From Chrysopilus asiliformis (Eukaryota; Arthropoda; Insecta; Diptera; Rhagionidae), in assembly GCA_964034945.1 (NCBI GenBank), contig OZ035962.1:16487388-16551387 (forward strand): a stretch of DNA of 64,000 nt. Reading direction: 5' to 3'. Below, one piece after another: positions 9,041-22,255 of the stretch. The notes below the pieces were generated by a model. The model was not told the origin of the DNA and did not search any database. It was given only the letters and a program-made list of their open reading frames with translations. Positions within the stretch are counted from its first letter, which is position 1, and each line of letters begins with the position of its first letter. The position numbers were made by a program, and so were the translations under genes.

Positions 9041-12000
9041 CACAATTCCAGTAAAATTTTCGTAGAATTTAAATTATTACGAATTAAAGTCCTGGTACAC
9101 CCTCATAATAAATATTAGAAAACAAATTTCCCAAGATGAAGGAGAAATTCGTCCCGAAGAAATAATTTAATTTGTTCAAATTTAATCATAAAATCGTCGA
9201 GGAATCCTTTCCGATGTTCGCTTTTTACGGTTCGCGATAAACGTGAGGTGGAACTTTCTCAAGGCAATGAAGACCTTATTATGATGACATCGGCAAAAGT
9301 TCTCGAAATTTCGAGGTCAAAATTTCCATTGTCTTTATTTGGTGTCATTCCAAGGGATCCGAGAACAGGATGGGCCGACATAAAGGATTTTATGATCGTT
9401 GAAACTGACTTTTGATCTTGACGGGCTTGCCTCTGACGATTTCTGATAATGCCGCCTTTTTTCATGTAATAAATGAAAAGGTTGCTCACATTCACGGTGT
9501 TAACACGATGAATGATAATCTAAAGCGAAATAAGAATAAATCACATAATCCTCATGAAAATGTTATGACTGTAGTTGAAGTATTTTATGTAGACCTTGAA
9601 CGAGGTACTAAAGAAAATAAATGGCGGCAGCATTGGAGAAATTTCTCGTATTCCGTATTTAATGGCAACTAAACTATATGGACTACTCGTATAGACATTT
9701 TTAATTAAAAAACGCTTTGCTTGGATACTGGGTGATTTATCTAAAACAATTTATGTAGAAAAACAACTGAATAAAACTATTTAAATAAACAATTAGTTGT
9801 TATATTGTTTTTTTTTCGTTTAATATAAAAATTCCAGCAATCGAGCGCAAAAAAATTTTTTTCACTAAATTAATCATTTAATTAATTTTTTTAAAACAAT
9901 AAACTTCTTTCTATCTTCTATCAGGTGATAAATAAATGAGATTTTAATTATTTTTGATTAGAAAAATTCTACGTTATAACGAAAGTTTCTAATAAAATAA
10001 GGCAGAAAATAATTTTCATCCTGAAATAAATAAGAATTGACGAGCATTTAATGAAATCAAGTTCCATTTTCACAAAAAGACAAGAAATACGAAGAAATTA
10101 CTTAAAAGCTATCCTCCAGTGTTTTTTTTTTTGTTCTTTATTTATGTGTTGTGGATTTTGTCATTTCTATTACATAACAGGAGTAAGAATTCTTTAACCT
10201 TTGACTTTCCAGCCAAGAGTGGAAGATAAACTTTTGAAGTTTTTTATGGCTGCTTTTTGTGATTCTTTCCTAGCCTCTTCTTTCTCTCAAATGAGTTTTT
10301 TTGTTTGTTTTTATCTTTTAAGAACGTCTTGAGGGTTATTTTTATGCTTTAATTGATGTCAAGGAAATTAAAGTACTTTAACAAAAGTGAACCGGATACA
10401 ATAAATACTATTACTTTTGATAGTTAAGAAAATAACGAAATAAGGGTTTTTCTTAAAGAATACGGTGTAATCAAATTAGTTGCAGGTATGCCTCCATGCG
10501 AAAAAATGTCAAGAAAAAACAAAAAATGGCAAAACAGTCAAACAAACGACAGGCAGACAGAAAGACGAGCAGAAGTACCTAAAGGCTCTATCACACCTAA
10601 GTTCAAATGGCCTTAAAATTGTATCTAAAATTGGTAAATAGAAGAAAGTTTTCCATAAATCTGTACTAATTGATTAATACGCTAATTAATACGCTAATTG
10701 ATATCAAAAATATGTGTTTCAAAATTTGATATCAAAAATATGTGTTTGGCTGCTGAAATTCCGTGCAAAAGTTAAACTTACTAGATTGGCTTTAGATAAA
10801 ATTTCAATTTGTTTTTTATGATGTTGCGGGGTTTCCACTATGTGTCGCTATTTAAACATTATTAACTATTATTAACTACTATTAACTATACTAAATTCAT
10901 AAAAGCACCTTTGGAAGTATATTTTGATTTGGTTCTGGAATAAGCTGCAAGTTCAGTAAAAGTAGGGTGACCATTCGTCCCGGATTCGCCGAGACAAAGC
11001 CCGGATTTCAGCATATTCCTCCGCCTTTCCGGAAACTGAACGTTTATCCCGGATTTTTCAATTAAGTATTATAACTTATTTAACTCCAAACAAGATATCA
11101 CTAAATATGCGAAACATACCCCAAATTTCTCATATGTCCCAAAAATTCATAATATTTTGCCTGCGGCGCATTTCTCTTTATTGCCATTTTAACAATTTAA
11201 ATGGAATTTTAAAAAAATGTCGGTAGCTGGAGTTTATTCCCGCTTGGAATTGTGTAGCTTTACATTCAAAATATGGCGTTGTATTCTAAATATTTAAAAA
11301 TATTTTTCCTGCGGCATATTTAATTGTTTTCGCCCGAATTTGATTTCTTGATATTCATCAAGGCGATATTTTTTTTTTCTAGATGCTAGAACCATTCATA
11401 AATGTCTGCGTTATTTTCTCATTTTCGTTTGGTTGGACAAGCAAACTATTTCAATAAAATAACGACTACGAAAATCTCAAATTTTTGTATGTAGGAGTTT
11501 TTGTCTTGCATGCAAAAATACATTCACTGACTATTTTCTTGTATGATTGTATTCGATTTTAAGAGGGTTGGTGAGTGGGGAGAGTGAGGGGGAATGCGCC
11601 TCCCTCCCTTCGTGCGACATTATGTGTGATCTTCTTCTCGATCTAAAAGTGTGACGTATTTTACGGACAGTCTCAAGAATAATTACCAGGTAAAAAGTAT
11701 TCGGTAAATTAAGGAGAAAGGCAAAATTTACCCAATTTGAAAAATTTAAATGTTTCGGATTTCTGTTTCTCCCACATCTCTTCAAAGATTATCCATATTT
11801 ATGTTTTCCATAATTTATTCTGTAAGAAGATATTCCAATTAAAAATGTTTACTATAAAATTCCAATTAGGATTGAATTTTTATTTGCATAATTAAATTAT
11901 CATAGCTTGTTATTTCTATGTTCGGTATGTTGAAATACTTAAGTGTTTTATTTTTTACGGCATAAATCAATACATAAAAATTCAATTTTCTACTATACGT

Positions 12001-14028
12001 CGTCTTACTTTTTGATTTGAATTCATTCTCAAAAATTTAATCGGAAATTTATCGAAGTTGTCAGCAAAAGCGGTAAAATATTTCACAAAACATAACTCTG
12101 ATTCAAATTACGTAAGGTAGAGGCGTTCAAGCAGTTACGAAATATCCTTTAAAAAAACAAGCCATTATCTCTAGTATCCAATTCTCTTTAGCTGTTCCAT
12201 AGACGAATTGAGAGCCCAAAAAATTAATAGGGATGTCATCAACATTTATGAGTATCCAGGGTACTTTATACTAAAACGCTCCAGTATAAATGCAGGGAAT
12301 GAGGATGATTTGAAACGTTTCGCGGTGTAACGAAGTGGATAAACCCAAAGCGGGGAAGATGAACCACTTCCTAGATATCTGCTAGAGCCATTCGAATTTC
12401 AAGAGAACTTCCGTCAAGGATATTAAATCGAGGAGCGTCCCCCGAAATACCCGCCAATGTGGTAATACGGTGCCGCAATGGTGAGGAAATTTTTTTAGGA
12501 TTCTTTAACACTCGCTTGCCGCTTCTTTTCCAACAGACGGAGTTTTCTTTTCGGCCATGTTTTTCCATCTTGGATCCGCTCCTTTTTCACACGCGAGAAT
12601 TTCCTTGACGTAAATATGTGTGCTAATGATGTGATGGTATGAAAGCAAATCGGCTGTTAGATCATCAACAATTCATGTCAATATGTGTCATATTGGTATC
12701 CTTCAACCAGAATAACTTGTACTGATTTATAATAAACGAGCATCACGAAAAGTTGTTGTAAACGGGACATGACTTTGAATCTGATGATGTCAACAATGAT
12801 GATTATGCTGATGATAATGCTGATGTTTTACAACATTTGTCCCTTCTGTTTACCAAACATTATGTATTTTCCTGTACGCTTTAGAAAAAGGATAAGAAAC
12901 AAACAAGAAATCGTTTAATAGCAGACCTAAGTCAAATCTAAAGAAAGTTCGACGTGTAATTTAGAATGACTTATGGATTTAAGGGTTTTTTAAAAAAAAC
13001 ACCAGTATGTAATTGTAAATTCGTTTGTTTATTACAGATAATAAAAATATATCTTGTAACTTTACTAATAATAAAAATATCTCTTGTGTGAAGTTTTATT
13101 TACTTTTTATTGAAACCAGTACAACTTTTGCAAATAAAAACTTTTAATTAAAAAAAAATATATAGCTGGCTATGAAATAAATCTATAGATATGCCTTTTG
13201 AACTTTTGAAACCCTCAACGGAGAACATTGAACGACATTACCTACGTTGGATTGCTTGAGATGGTGCGGATGTTTTTAGCCATGTTCGCTAGATTAGAGG
13301 ACTCTTTAGCAAAAAAAAAACATTTTCAACAAAATAACAAATAAAAATCATTTTCTTCCGCTCTCAGCTATATCTGAAACCGGTCAACGAATCTTAATGG
13401 GGTTTTTAGGAAAATTTATAGTGTGCTAGGGCTAATAAGAACAAATGGGCTGAAAATTGAACTTTAAATCATAAAATGGAGATTTCTTGCTGATCAGAGA
13501 AAGATAAATATATTAGACTTAAAATTGACGCAAGTTCTAGAATTCAAAACCGATGCGCGAAAAATTTACGTTTGCTTTACTAAATTCGTGCTCTTAAGTT
13601 TTAAAACCAAACTTTGATATCAATTTTTGGGCGAACAAACGCATAAAAAATTACATATTCCTCTCAATTTGTCTAATAATCTGTAAACAATAAAAAAGAA
13701 ATAGTTTTTGTTTTGAAAACTATGGCAAAAAGTTCAAATTTTAAACTTAGAGCCATTGAATTTTTAAATTGAGCGCCACTCCACTATGCTCGAAAAATAT
13801 TTTCGGTATACTTTTCGATTCAATTGTAAATATAAGCAAAATAAATACGACACATTTTTCTGTGCCAAACTTTTCGCGCAGTTTTCATGTCAGATGCACT
13901 TTCTCTATCTTATTAATATATCCATCTTTTTTCTTCATTTCATGGTCCTCAACATCTGTTCTTAGGTGGGGACGGTACGATTTTAAGAACATCTGTTTTA
14001 GGTGAGCTAGTGATATAAGGCTGTTATA
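9041..14028. other. Gene-free stretch, 5 kb
   Basis: No exon that I can defend. A GC-richer island at 12300-12610 has a 65-codon open frame on the minus strand without a recognised domain. A CAGGCAGACAGA tract lies at 10545. GAT-type trinucleotide runs occur near 12780-12830. A near-duplicate of about 25 bp (ATAATAAAAATAT) is present at 13040 and 13070. Confidence 0.4.
10965..11065 (+). repeat. Solo terminus of a TA-GGGTGACCAT element
   Basis: TA is followed by GGGTGACCATTCGTCCCGGA, then further CCCGGATTT words spaced through about 90 bases. It matches the termini at 46978 and, in reverse, 5463. I found no right end. Confidence 0.5.
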
Positions 14029-14405
14029 AAGGTGCCGCTCCAGATGAGAGTAAATGCCGGCGAGAACCTCTCGATAGCAGCTACTCGCAAATGGACACGT
14101 CTCTGAGAGTCGCTCGCAGAAACTCGCAAAAACTCTCGAGCTAGTTTCTGTGAGCTGTCAAAAGTGATTCTACTCTCTAGTCGACAGGCCTCCACTGAAC
14201 TCTCGGAGAGTAGCTCGCCAGATACGAACAGCGTTTGAATTTCGCTAGTAGCTCTCGAGAACTCGCCAAAGCAAGTCAAAAACATCAAGATATGAAAAGA
14301 GAAAAATCGCCGAAATTAACTCTCAAATGGACAATCTCCTGCGAGTAACTCTCGAGAGTTTTTGGGACTTACTCGCGTATTTACTCTCATGTGGAGCGGC
14401 ACCTT
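14029..14405. mobile_element. MITE with AAGGTGCCGCTCCA ends and many internal CTCTCGAG/ACTCGC words
   Basis: The left end AAGGTGCCGCTCCA, then ATGAGAGTAAAT after one variable base, is repeated inverted at the right end (one mismatch in 27). The 377-bp body contains more than a dozen copies of ACTCGC, CTCTCGA or GAGAGT in both orientations. Superfamily and target duplication are not clear. No coding capacity; the open frame antisense to it is a by-product of the repeated words. Confidence 0.7.
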
Positions 14406-17400
14406 AAGAGGTAAAAAATTTTAACTTTTATTACAACTTTAGGAAAAAAATACTGTTCTTCAGGGGCTTAAAATTACAGAAAAATTAGCCAAGAGTGTTG
14501 TTCAAAGCTGTGCAAATTCGTGTTCTGCAAATCTTAGTATCACAAATGGTGGCAGATCAGCAATAAAATAACATTTACTCACATAAAAATTTCAAGATGT
14601 TGAAATTGAGGCTTAATCGGAAACTTGGATGATTTTTGTGCTCGAAAATTGCACCATCTAGATTTTGAATTTTAATTGGAGATTCTGCAAAATTTGATTT
14701 AACGTTTTAGTAGTTTTAGAGTTAAAAGCGAACAGACACACACAAACACACGTAGATTTAAGGAGCCCTTAACACATGTGAAACTTTAGTGATTTTAATT
14801 GATTTTTAATGGTACAAATTTTAAATTTAGGGTTTATAACCTCAATAAGAGAACTAACTCATTTAACGCCAATATTGAAACCTTCTTTTAATTTCGCGAT
14901 TACAATTTAAAGTTTTAATGGAATAAAATTCGATTTTCGAGCCAATATCAATTATACTTCCAGATATTTCTAATATCCGACCAAACGTCCCCAGTAACGG
15001 TATTTAATTTCCCATTGCATAAATCCAAGTCACCCAAAACACTATATTTTCCTTTATTATTTCTAGTACATTATGCGCATAGTGTTTTAGTTTACGGACT
15101 TGTTGAAAACTTTCGGTCATAATTCTTGTAATTAGCTTATTTCAGAGAATAGTGGCGGTGCTTTTGTGGTGGTTCACAGAAAATCTCTACTATGAAACTA
15201 CAGTCAGAAGCGTTAAAGTTATCTAAACTTTTCGTAAAAGTTAAATACACCAACAGACATCGGAGCCGCATAACTAATTGGTAAACTTGAAAGAGTTGAA
15301 GGAAAAGTTTTCCGCCTCTGTCATGTTTCCTTTCCGGTTGTAAATTTCCCAAAGGGGATTTTTATGGTGTTCCATTTGTTTATGCATAAAGTTTTTCATA
15401 AGAAAATTCTTAAGATTTTATTTATTTTTACTACAAAATATGAAATACGAGGTATTAAGATGTTATATAAAAGGTATTCATTAATACCTACACAAAATAC
15501 AAGTTTTTACAACTTTTGTAAGATATTTCTAGCATTTTCAATAGAGAAATTAAATTTCCATTAATTAGCAGATTGAAATTCTTCCAACTGTAATAACAAG
15601 ATAGTAACTCCAAGAAAACTTCCCAAATTAACTTCTAGAATTCAGAATAGTTTCGAATAGGAAAAGCAGAGAATTTCTGTAAGAAAACATTTGAATAAAG
15701 GCTCATAATTAGAACTTAATTCTCCCAAGTCATCACAAGGAAATTCTCTCATTTAACTACATTGAAATAACAATATTTTACTTATTTAATAAAAACATTC
15801 AATTAAATTGTAATGACTTGCATAGATTATGATCGATACATTATGTTAACAAATCCAATTTTATGCTCATAATATTTCTTTTTGGAAAATCCTAAAAAGG
15901 ATGTGAGTTACGAAATACTTCTTTTTCACATACTTAAATCCTTCCGGACCAAAATTAGACCATTAATCAATCAATATCTGATCTACTCAGAGCTGTATCT
16001 TTTCTTTATTTTCCTTAGAGTATTATGAAAACAACTCGACGAAATATACCATATGGAAGGGATAAATGCGTTCATAAATCAAAGAGGAGGAAGTTTTTAT
16101 GACCAATCTACGGTCTAGCCTCTAATTAATGGGCAATATCCTTAGAAAAGCTTCCCAAAAAGTATCAAAAAAGTTCTCGAATACCTACAATGTTCGTGCG
16201 ATGTGTAGACAGGATTTATGTTTTTTTTTTTCTACAAACATGTAAAAATTTAATTTGGTCCGAATTTTGAAAAAAATCTTTTATATTTACTGGTATTTTC
16301 TCGTTTACAGGCTATCAAGGTGAATTACACCCAACTTTTTTTTACACCGTAGATAGGTTCCTCAGAAATTTGTGTAAAAATATCTGATGTGAACATCACA
16401 TACTAATATCTACGTTTCTGAATAAAATACTAGTTTACATAAAAATATGAATTTTTGTTTTACAAAATCTGAAATATCTCGATAACGGTAAAAGATATCA
16501 ATTTATGGTAAAAGGGAAAAATGTAGAGAATTTTAATACCTTTAATTCTATTACTAACAGTTATATCGAAACTTCCACTGATTCATATAAATTCGGATAA
16601 GAAATTCGCACTATAATTTGTTTCATTTTTTGCAACCCTCTTACTGGAACAAAGTAAGCTTCAACAGAAGCCTGCGAAAATTACTTGCTTCAGTTTTTCA
16701 ACCAAAAACCCTAGAAGTTCAATAAAGTGGCAAAAGGTGGTTATGAATAAAAAAATGGTTGCACTTTGATTAAAATAGACATAATGATTTTTCCAAGTTT
16801 ACCTAAGTATCGGCGTCACACTACCGTACCCTCATCCTACACCCAAATGTGTGAGGCATGGAGAGCCCCTTAATATATCAGTTTAATAAAAATTCAACTT
16901 AAAATCTTTATTTAATTACCAATCAATATTGTCAAGAAAGAAAACCCTAATCATTGTATAAGTCTTAAATTGACGGGAAATAAAGGACTTAAGATACTGA
17001 AATTGATGAGCCATCGAAACTTTCACTAATTCATAGAAATTCTGATAGGCATAAACTTTAATTATTTTCTGAGAAAAGCGAACAGGAAGTACGCAACGTT
17101 TTTAATATACAGATACAGATTGGGAGCTTTCATAAAATCCACTCCTTTTTATTAGGGTTGGCATTCTGGTAAACTTTTTGGCAAATTCCTTTTTGTGGTG
17201 CGTAGTGGAATTCCGAAAGTCTAGGGAAAACTTTATAGGAAATTAATTGAAAGGATAACTTTTTATACTGTCGTAAAAATCTCAAAAATTTTGTTGTGAA
17301 AATTCTGAGAAAAATATTCGTAGAATTTAAGGGTTTTTTTTTAAAAAAAAAGGTAAACTGTTGATAACTAAAATACAAAGAAAGGAGAGAATGTCTAACG

Positions 17401-17934
17401 TCTCTACAGCGCAATGATAAGATGCACTTATTTTAAAGAGGATTCTTTGAAAGTTTGCTTTGCATAACTTGAGATATAAGAGCTTGTTGGAGCTCCTTGC
17501 TTACAGCATCTTGAACATAAATCCCTTTTGCACTTGCAACAAAAAAGGGAAATTACTTGCTAGGAGCGAAAACTTCCATTCCGTAATACTTTAAAGTTTC
17601 ACTGGAAAACATAACTGGAATCGTTCCATTTTAGACGGAAAATTGAATAGAATTATTTTAGAGTGAAAAAAGGCTATTCATGCATTATGCAGAATGTCGA
17701 TGTTGTTTATTTAAATTTCCTTTTATTGTTTTTGATAATGTTGTTTGTTAAATGGAAATACAAGTATGTTAAGTGTGAGACTTAAGTGCACCAAACATAA
17801 GGAAGTGTCGCTTCGCTTTTTAACATATATGCAAGGAAATTATTTACATCTTTTCTCACGCTCTACTTTTTATCCATTAGCAATATTGAGTTTATAGTCT
17901 GTATGATATATCATATATGAGTATATTAGATTTA
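14406..17934. other. Gene-free stretch, 3.5 kb
   Basis: AT-rich DNA with long A/T runs and no supported exon. An AACAGACACACACAAACACAC tail near 14730 resembles the CAGA-bearing ends of other repeats in this window. Nothing else recognised. Confidence 0.35.
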
Positions 17935-18240
17935 TTATACCGTTTGTAACACATCGAACTAATCGTCGGATACAAAAATTAACTACACCAGAGTGTTAGG
18001 GACGACAAAAGATTTTGATTGGTTTGTCTGTCTGTCCATCTGCCCGTCTATTTGTCTGTCTGTTTGCCCGTCTGTCCATCCGTGAACACCAAAAATTTCT
18101 AAAAAATTGAGCTGGAGACTTCAAACTTTGTACAGTTGCGTTTCTACTAAAATCTAACCTACTAAAATCTACTCCGAGCCTTTTTATATCATCTGTATAA
18201 CCATGAGGCCTCCGGGATGGTAAAATGGACTAGTTTAATG
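17935..18240 (+). repeat. Interspersed repeat, second copy of the 7179 type
   Basis: The head TATACCGTTTGTAACACATC, ACACCAGAG and an extended GTCTGTCTGTCCATC tract are followed by ATTGAGCTGGAGACTTCAA. Order and spacing match 7179-7500, but the internal hairpin is absent. Confidence 0.65.
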
Positions 18241-19246
18241 TTAGAGAGCGAAGTCCTTTAATAGTTAAGAATAATCATACAAGATATCTCAATATACGAC
18301 GCAAATGCACTAACGTTTACTCGTCCAAAAACTCGTCCAAAAACTCGTCCGAAACCGGGGGATGCTGGCATAAATAACTCCACCTTCAACCGCAAAACTC
18401 TACGGTTGGGAGAAAAATAAATGTTTTGTAATTATTAAGTACGACCAGACACAATACCAAAAAGTTTTATTATGATGTTGTCAAAGTGAATCCTCATCCC
18501 GATCAAAATTTGTCCAAGAATCTAGTAGTAAAAAAAATCTGACACATAAATTAATGATCCTGAATTTGGAGCATATCTCATAGCCTGAAATGGACACCTT
18601 TTATTCTTCATGTTTATTTTTTTACCGAAGGATATTTTTTTACAGTTCATTTATGTAGTTAACAACACAATTATGGAGTAGACAAAATTATCTGTAACTA
18701 AAAGTCATGGCAAAAAGTAAATTACAGACTCTCATACAGGATTAATTTCAGTATCTGATTAGACCTATGGAAAGTCCTGCGATAGATACCATTGTATGTA
18801 AATGTCAGTTAGCTATTATCACTCACTTTGTTTAAGAAGTGAAATATTGACAACGGATCGAAACATTCTATTCAGATGTGCATACATCAAAATAAGATAT
18901 TAATGGTTATCTTATTAAGCTATTTGTTGTGTTTCTGTGGACTATTAAGAATACATGCATATTTTTCCGCCCCATCTGAGATGTTTGGCCTTCCCACTAT
19001 GTTGGTGAGACCAACCCAAAGTCATTGTAGGCGACAAGCTTTCATTTTTCATGTTTAATAAACAGTGAAGCTTTTGTGAAGTGGAATGTTATACTACAGT
19101 TTGAAGTATTTTTTCTTAAATTATTTATTAATTAAGGTTTTCTACTTGCTTTACGGAATGAAAAGTGATAGTTACTGCTTGGTGCTAATAGCATCATTCA
19201 TGGACTAAAAAACCCTGGCTTATGTAAAAAATAGATTTTGCCCACC
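18241..19246. other. Gene-free stretch
   Basis: AT-rich, with a short threefold repeat of AAACTCGTCC near 18325-18350. No exon or transposon end recognised. Confidence 0.35.
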
Positions 19247-19415
19247 CAAAAAAAGAGAGGGAGCGAAATACAGATAGAAATAGAGAGAGATACAGAATAT
19301 GTGAGAGAGGAGTGAAAGAGATAAACATTAGAAACAAGAGGAAGAAGAAAGAAAGAAAAACAGCAGCAACAATAAGGTAGAGTGCGGTAGGGAGCGTATG
19401 AGAGAGAGAAAGAAC
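19247..19415 (+). repeat. Purine-rich GA tract
   Basis: About 170 bases dominated by GAGA and AGAA words on the plus strand. Low-complexity DNA of this kind can bind GAGA-type factors in flies, but nothing else here argues for a regulatory role. Confidence 0.6.
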
Positions 19416-19424
19416 GTATTGTAA

Positions 19425-19620
19425 AACTTATGTCAAGTCGCTAGGTCAACGCATTCTCGAGTTATTTAAGATACCTACAACGGACAGACCGACAGACAGA
19501 TACATTGACATCTTCATAATTTTGTCTGAAACGGATTTCGTACTGATCAGAAAGTTTCTGTCTACCCCCGTTCTCGAGTCGGTCTCCGTCATGAATACAA
19601 TACTCTCCCTCTATAGAAGA
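19425..19620 (+). repeat. Interspersed repeat copy (ACGGACAGACCGACAG type)
   Basis: Contains ACGGACAGACCGACAGACAG, then ATAATTTTGTCTGAA, and ends TCGGTCTCCGTCATGAATAC. A second copy with the same order lies at 46262-46440. Superfamily unknown. Confidence 0.65.
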
Positions 19621-19691
19621 GGTAAGTGAAAAGATCGAGCGGAATTGTTGAGGGCTGAGAGAAGTGATTTTTTGTGTGAACGTTCTTTTAA

Positions 19692-19858
19692 CACGTTGAC
19701 TGCCCAACCAATTTTGCAAATATTTAAAGAAATGCAAATACATTTTCTTTGTGAATATATGAAAGACAAATTTTTCAGTCTGTATGTTGACCTGCCTATC
19801 GAAAAAAGTGGAATTTTTTACTGTCTATCAAAAAATGATAGTCATGACAGTCAATGTG
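19692..19858. mobile_element. TTAA-flanked MITE with CACGTTGACTG ends
   Basis: TTAA at 19688-19691 and 19859-19862 flank CACGTTGACTG on the left and CAGTCAATGTG on the right (one mismatch). 167 bp, non-coding. The terminal heptamer is shared with the element at 7548, so both may use the same piggyBac-like transposase. Confidence 0.65.
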
Positions 19859-19862
19859 TTAA

Positions 19863-21321
19863 AATAGTCTTATATTCCAACCGATTTAGAATTCTCAGAT
19901 CCTGACATACCCTTCCTGGGCGTTTTATCGTTACAGTAGTCTCCGTTGAGTTTTGGTGAAAAAGAAGTTGGACCTGATGGATCCAGTATCTGACTTTTTG
20001 TTGGTGAATGTGACATTTCACCCACACAGTTAGTAAAGCTTAATTGAAATGATGTTTGAAGAAGTTCTAATGGTACATTAATAGAGGTATACTCCTGATC
20101 CCCTCTGCACTTGACGACCCCCTAGTATGCTAATGGCATCAGTCTACCGTTGTAAATTAATTGACAATTACAGAGGATTTTCCATGAAGCAGTACATAGT
20201 ACAACATTTACAGCATTACTTAACTTGCAAACCAACAAAAAAAATGAAAACATATGTTTAAGTCACAGGTCCTGGCATACCACTGAGTTCATCGGTGGGG
20301 TGACATTGGGTGGTTGTTTGAGTAATCGGAGCATTTTGTCGACAGTAGGTTCTTTTTTGCACAAAAATTCCCACAAGACATTAGCTACGCTGTCGTCCTT
20401 GTCAACGTTTACGACCTGAGGGAAGAGGCAGATGAGCGGGTGATCAAAACAATTCCATTCTCTATGTTAGGGGGTCGCATTTCCCAGCAATTTCTATTTC
20501 TATAGAATTAGAGGATCTATGAATTGGCTTTCCATGGGGAAATGATCCCCCTTATATCCCCTCCGACTTTGTGTCGACAAGAACAACTCCCTTTTGTTTC
20601 ATTTTCGGGACGGTCGGTTAGGTTTTTGTGCATGTGGTACTGAGCAGCCATTTCTATTACGGTTGACTGGATTATGTTTTGCGGTTCATTGTTTCATTTG
20701 CTGGTTGCGGTATCTTTTTGAGCTTTATGGGGGCAGAAAAAGGTGTTCGTTTGTTTAAAATTAAGATAAATAACGTCTTAAGTCATTAACGCTTAGGTAT
20801 AGACTTTTGATTCACGCGGAAGAATCCGGCCGGGTAATAAAAAGTTTCTTTACCCCAGCATAACTTCTAAATTTAGATGTATCCTCTATTATTTAGATAT
20901 ATTCGGAATACCTCAATTTTTCGTCAAAGTTTTGATAAGTTTTAGAATTTAAAATTAAAAGCGTAATATAAACTTAAAGAATTCAGCACTCGTTGCAATT
21001 TATATAAAAGAAAAAATCCAATTAAAACCAAATAATTTCACTGGATTTTTTTATAAATAGTAGAACTTTCAATCGAATTTCAATCTATGACAAGGTTTCG
21101 TTAAAATATTTTCGTACTTATGTCAAAATCAAATTGCCACTCTTGTAAAAAAAAAACTTTTTTAAATAAGTGAAACTTTCCATTAGTTGCAAGTCTTTGG
21201 AATTGATATACAAAAATTCTGACAAACGAAAAATTTCTTTCCAAATTTTAAAAATTGGGATCAAAATTTCGAGTGAATTTTTTATATGATTTCCAACCGA
21301 ATTCGTATTTTTATACGTATA
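19863..21321. other. Gene-free stretch
   Basis: Slightly GC-richer between 19900 and 20700, but no splice-bounded exon or recognisable domain. AT-rich afterwards. Confidence 0.35.
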
Positions 21322-21651
21322 CTAGCTTGCATACCCGTCGTTGCCGGGCTAAGTTTTTTCATTTTTTTTTTTTTTGATGGTCTATGTCGGAGCTAAACTT
21401 CAGGCCAATCGGCTCGGTAGTTTCCTCGCGAAAGGGTGACATAGAGGAAGAGCTAAGTTTCGAGATAACTTTACCCCCTCCCCTTACTCCCCCACCTCTC
21501 GGGCTACTTTTCCGTATGCATATGTTGGAACCAGAACTACCACAAACACTCATCTGCCAAATTTCAAATCAATCGGTTCAGCCGTTTTTGCGTGAAAGAG
21601 GAACAGACAGACAGACAGACACCAACTCATTTTTATTATATATTAGTATGA
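21322..21651 (-). mobile_element. Non-autonomous Helitron, 330 bp
   Basis: Read on the minus strand it begins TCATACTAATATATAA after an A. It ends in CTAG before a T, with a short CCCG/CGGG stem just inside the end. TC at the start, a hairpin before a CTRR end, no inverted repeats and insertion between A and T are the Helitron rules. The element has a (GTCT)n tract and ACGGCTGAACCGATTGATTT inside. No helicase or Rep coding sequence. Its first 16 bases match the Helitron at 24839. Confidence 0.75.
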
Positions 21652-21981
21652 TTATTATTAAAACTATTAAAATTGTTATTTTCAACACATTGGGACGCTC
21701 TTTATTGTCGGGAAAATTGGGCCGATAGTTCTCAGAAATTTCGCGATAGGGTTTGGAGTTTCATCAACAAAAAAATCTAGTTTACAGCTAATGTCGGAAA
21801 ACTGTAAATTTCGAATTTTCCTAAAACTTACTTTTCTTAAAAACGAGATTTTGCGAGAGGTTGTAGAATTATTATCTTTATTTTAAAAAATTGTCTAAAT
21901 GTATCAAAAAAAAGAGAGAAAAAGAAAACAAGAAAAATTTGTTCACATATTCTATTCAGTTACAGGAAAGTTCCAGAAATA

Positions 21982-22253
21982 CACTCAGAAAAATGTCCAG
22001 GTCAACTTTTTGTCAGGTTAACTCTGACCTTACAGAGGTTTCTGTAAGCCAGCTAGCGGTCAGAGTTAACCTATCTAAGGTCAACTCGTGCAGCTCCCAA
22101 TGCCCTACTTCACCTGCTGGTGGCTTAATTTCAGAATTTCTCCGACCACAGGTCAACTCAGTTTTACTTGCCCACATGCAGGCGAACGCGCGCCTGCCCG
22201 AGGCCAATTACGCCGTATGTAGGTCGTCGAGTTAGCCTCCATTTTTCTGAGTG
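21982..22253. mobile_element. TA-flanked MITE with CACTCAGAAAAATG ends
   Basis: TA at 21980-21981 and 22254-22255 flank perfect 14-bp inverted ends, CACTCAGAAAAATG. The body repeats GGTCAACTC or GGTTAACTCTGACC at least five times in both orientations, including a perfect internal palindrome arm AGGTTAACTCTGACC. 272 bp without coding capacity. TA duplication suggests Tc1/mariner mobilisation. Confidence 0.75.
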
Positions 22254-22255
22254 TA

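Noticed and set aside
12371..12568. 65-codon minus-strand frame in a GC-richer island
   Set aside because: No recognised domain. The island could be a lone exon or an old element; not supportable from sequence alone.
14007..14288. 93-codon minus-strand frame
   Set aside because: It lies within the MITE at 14029-14405 and reflects its repeated CTCTCGAG words.
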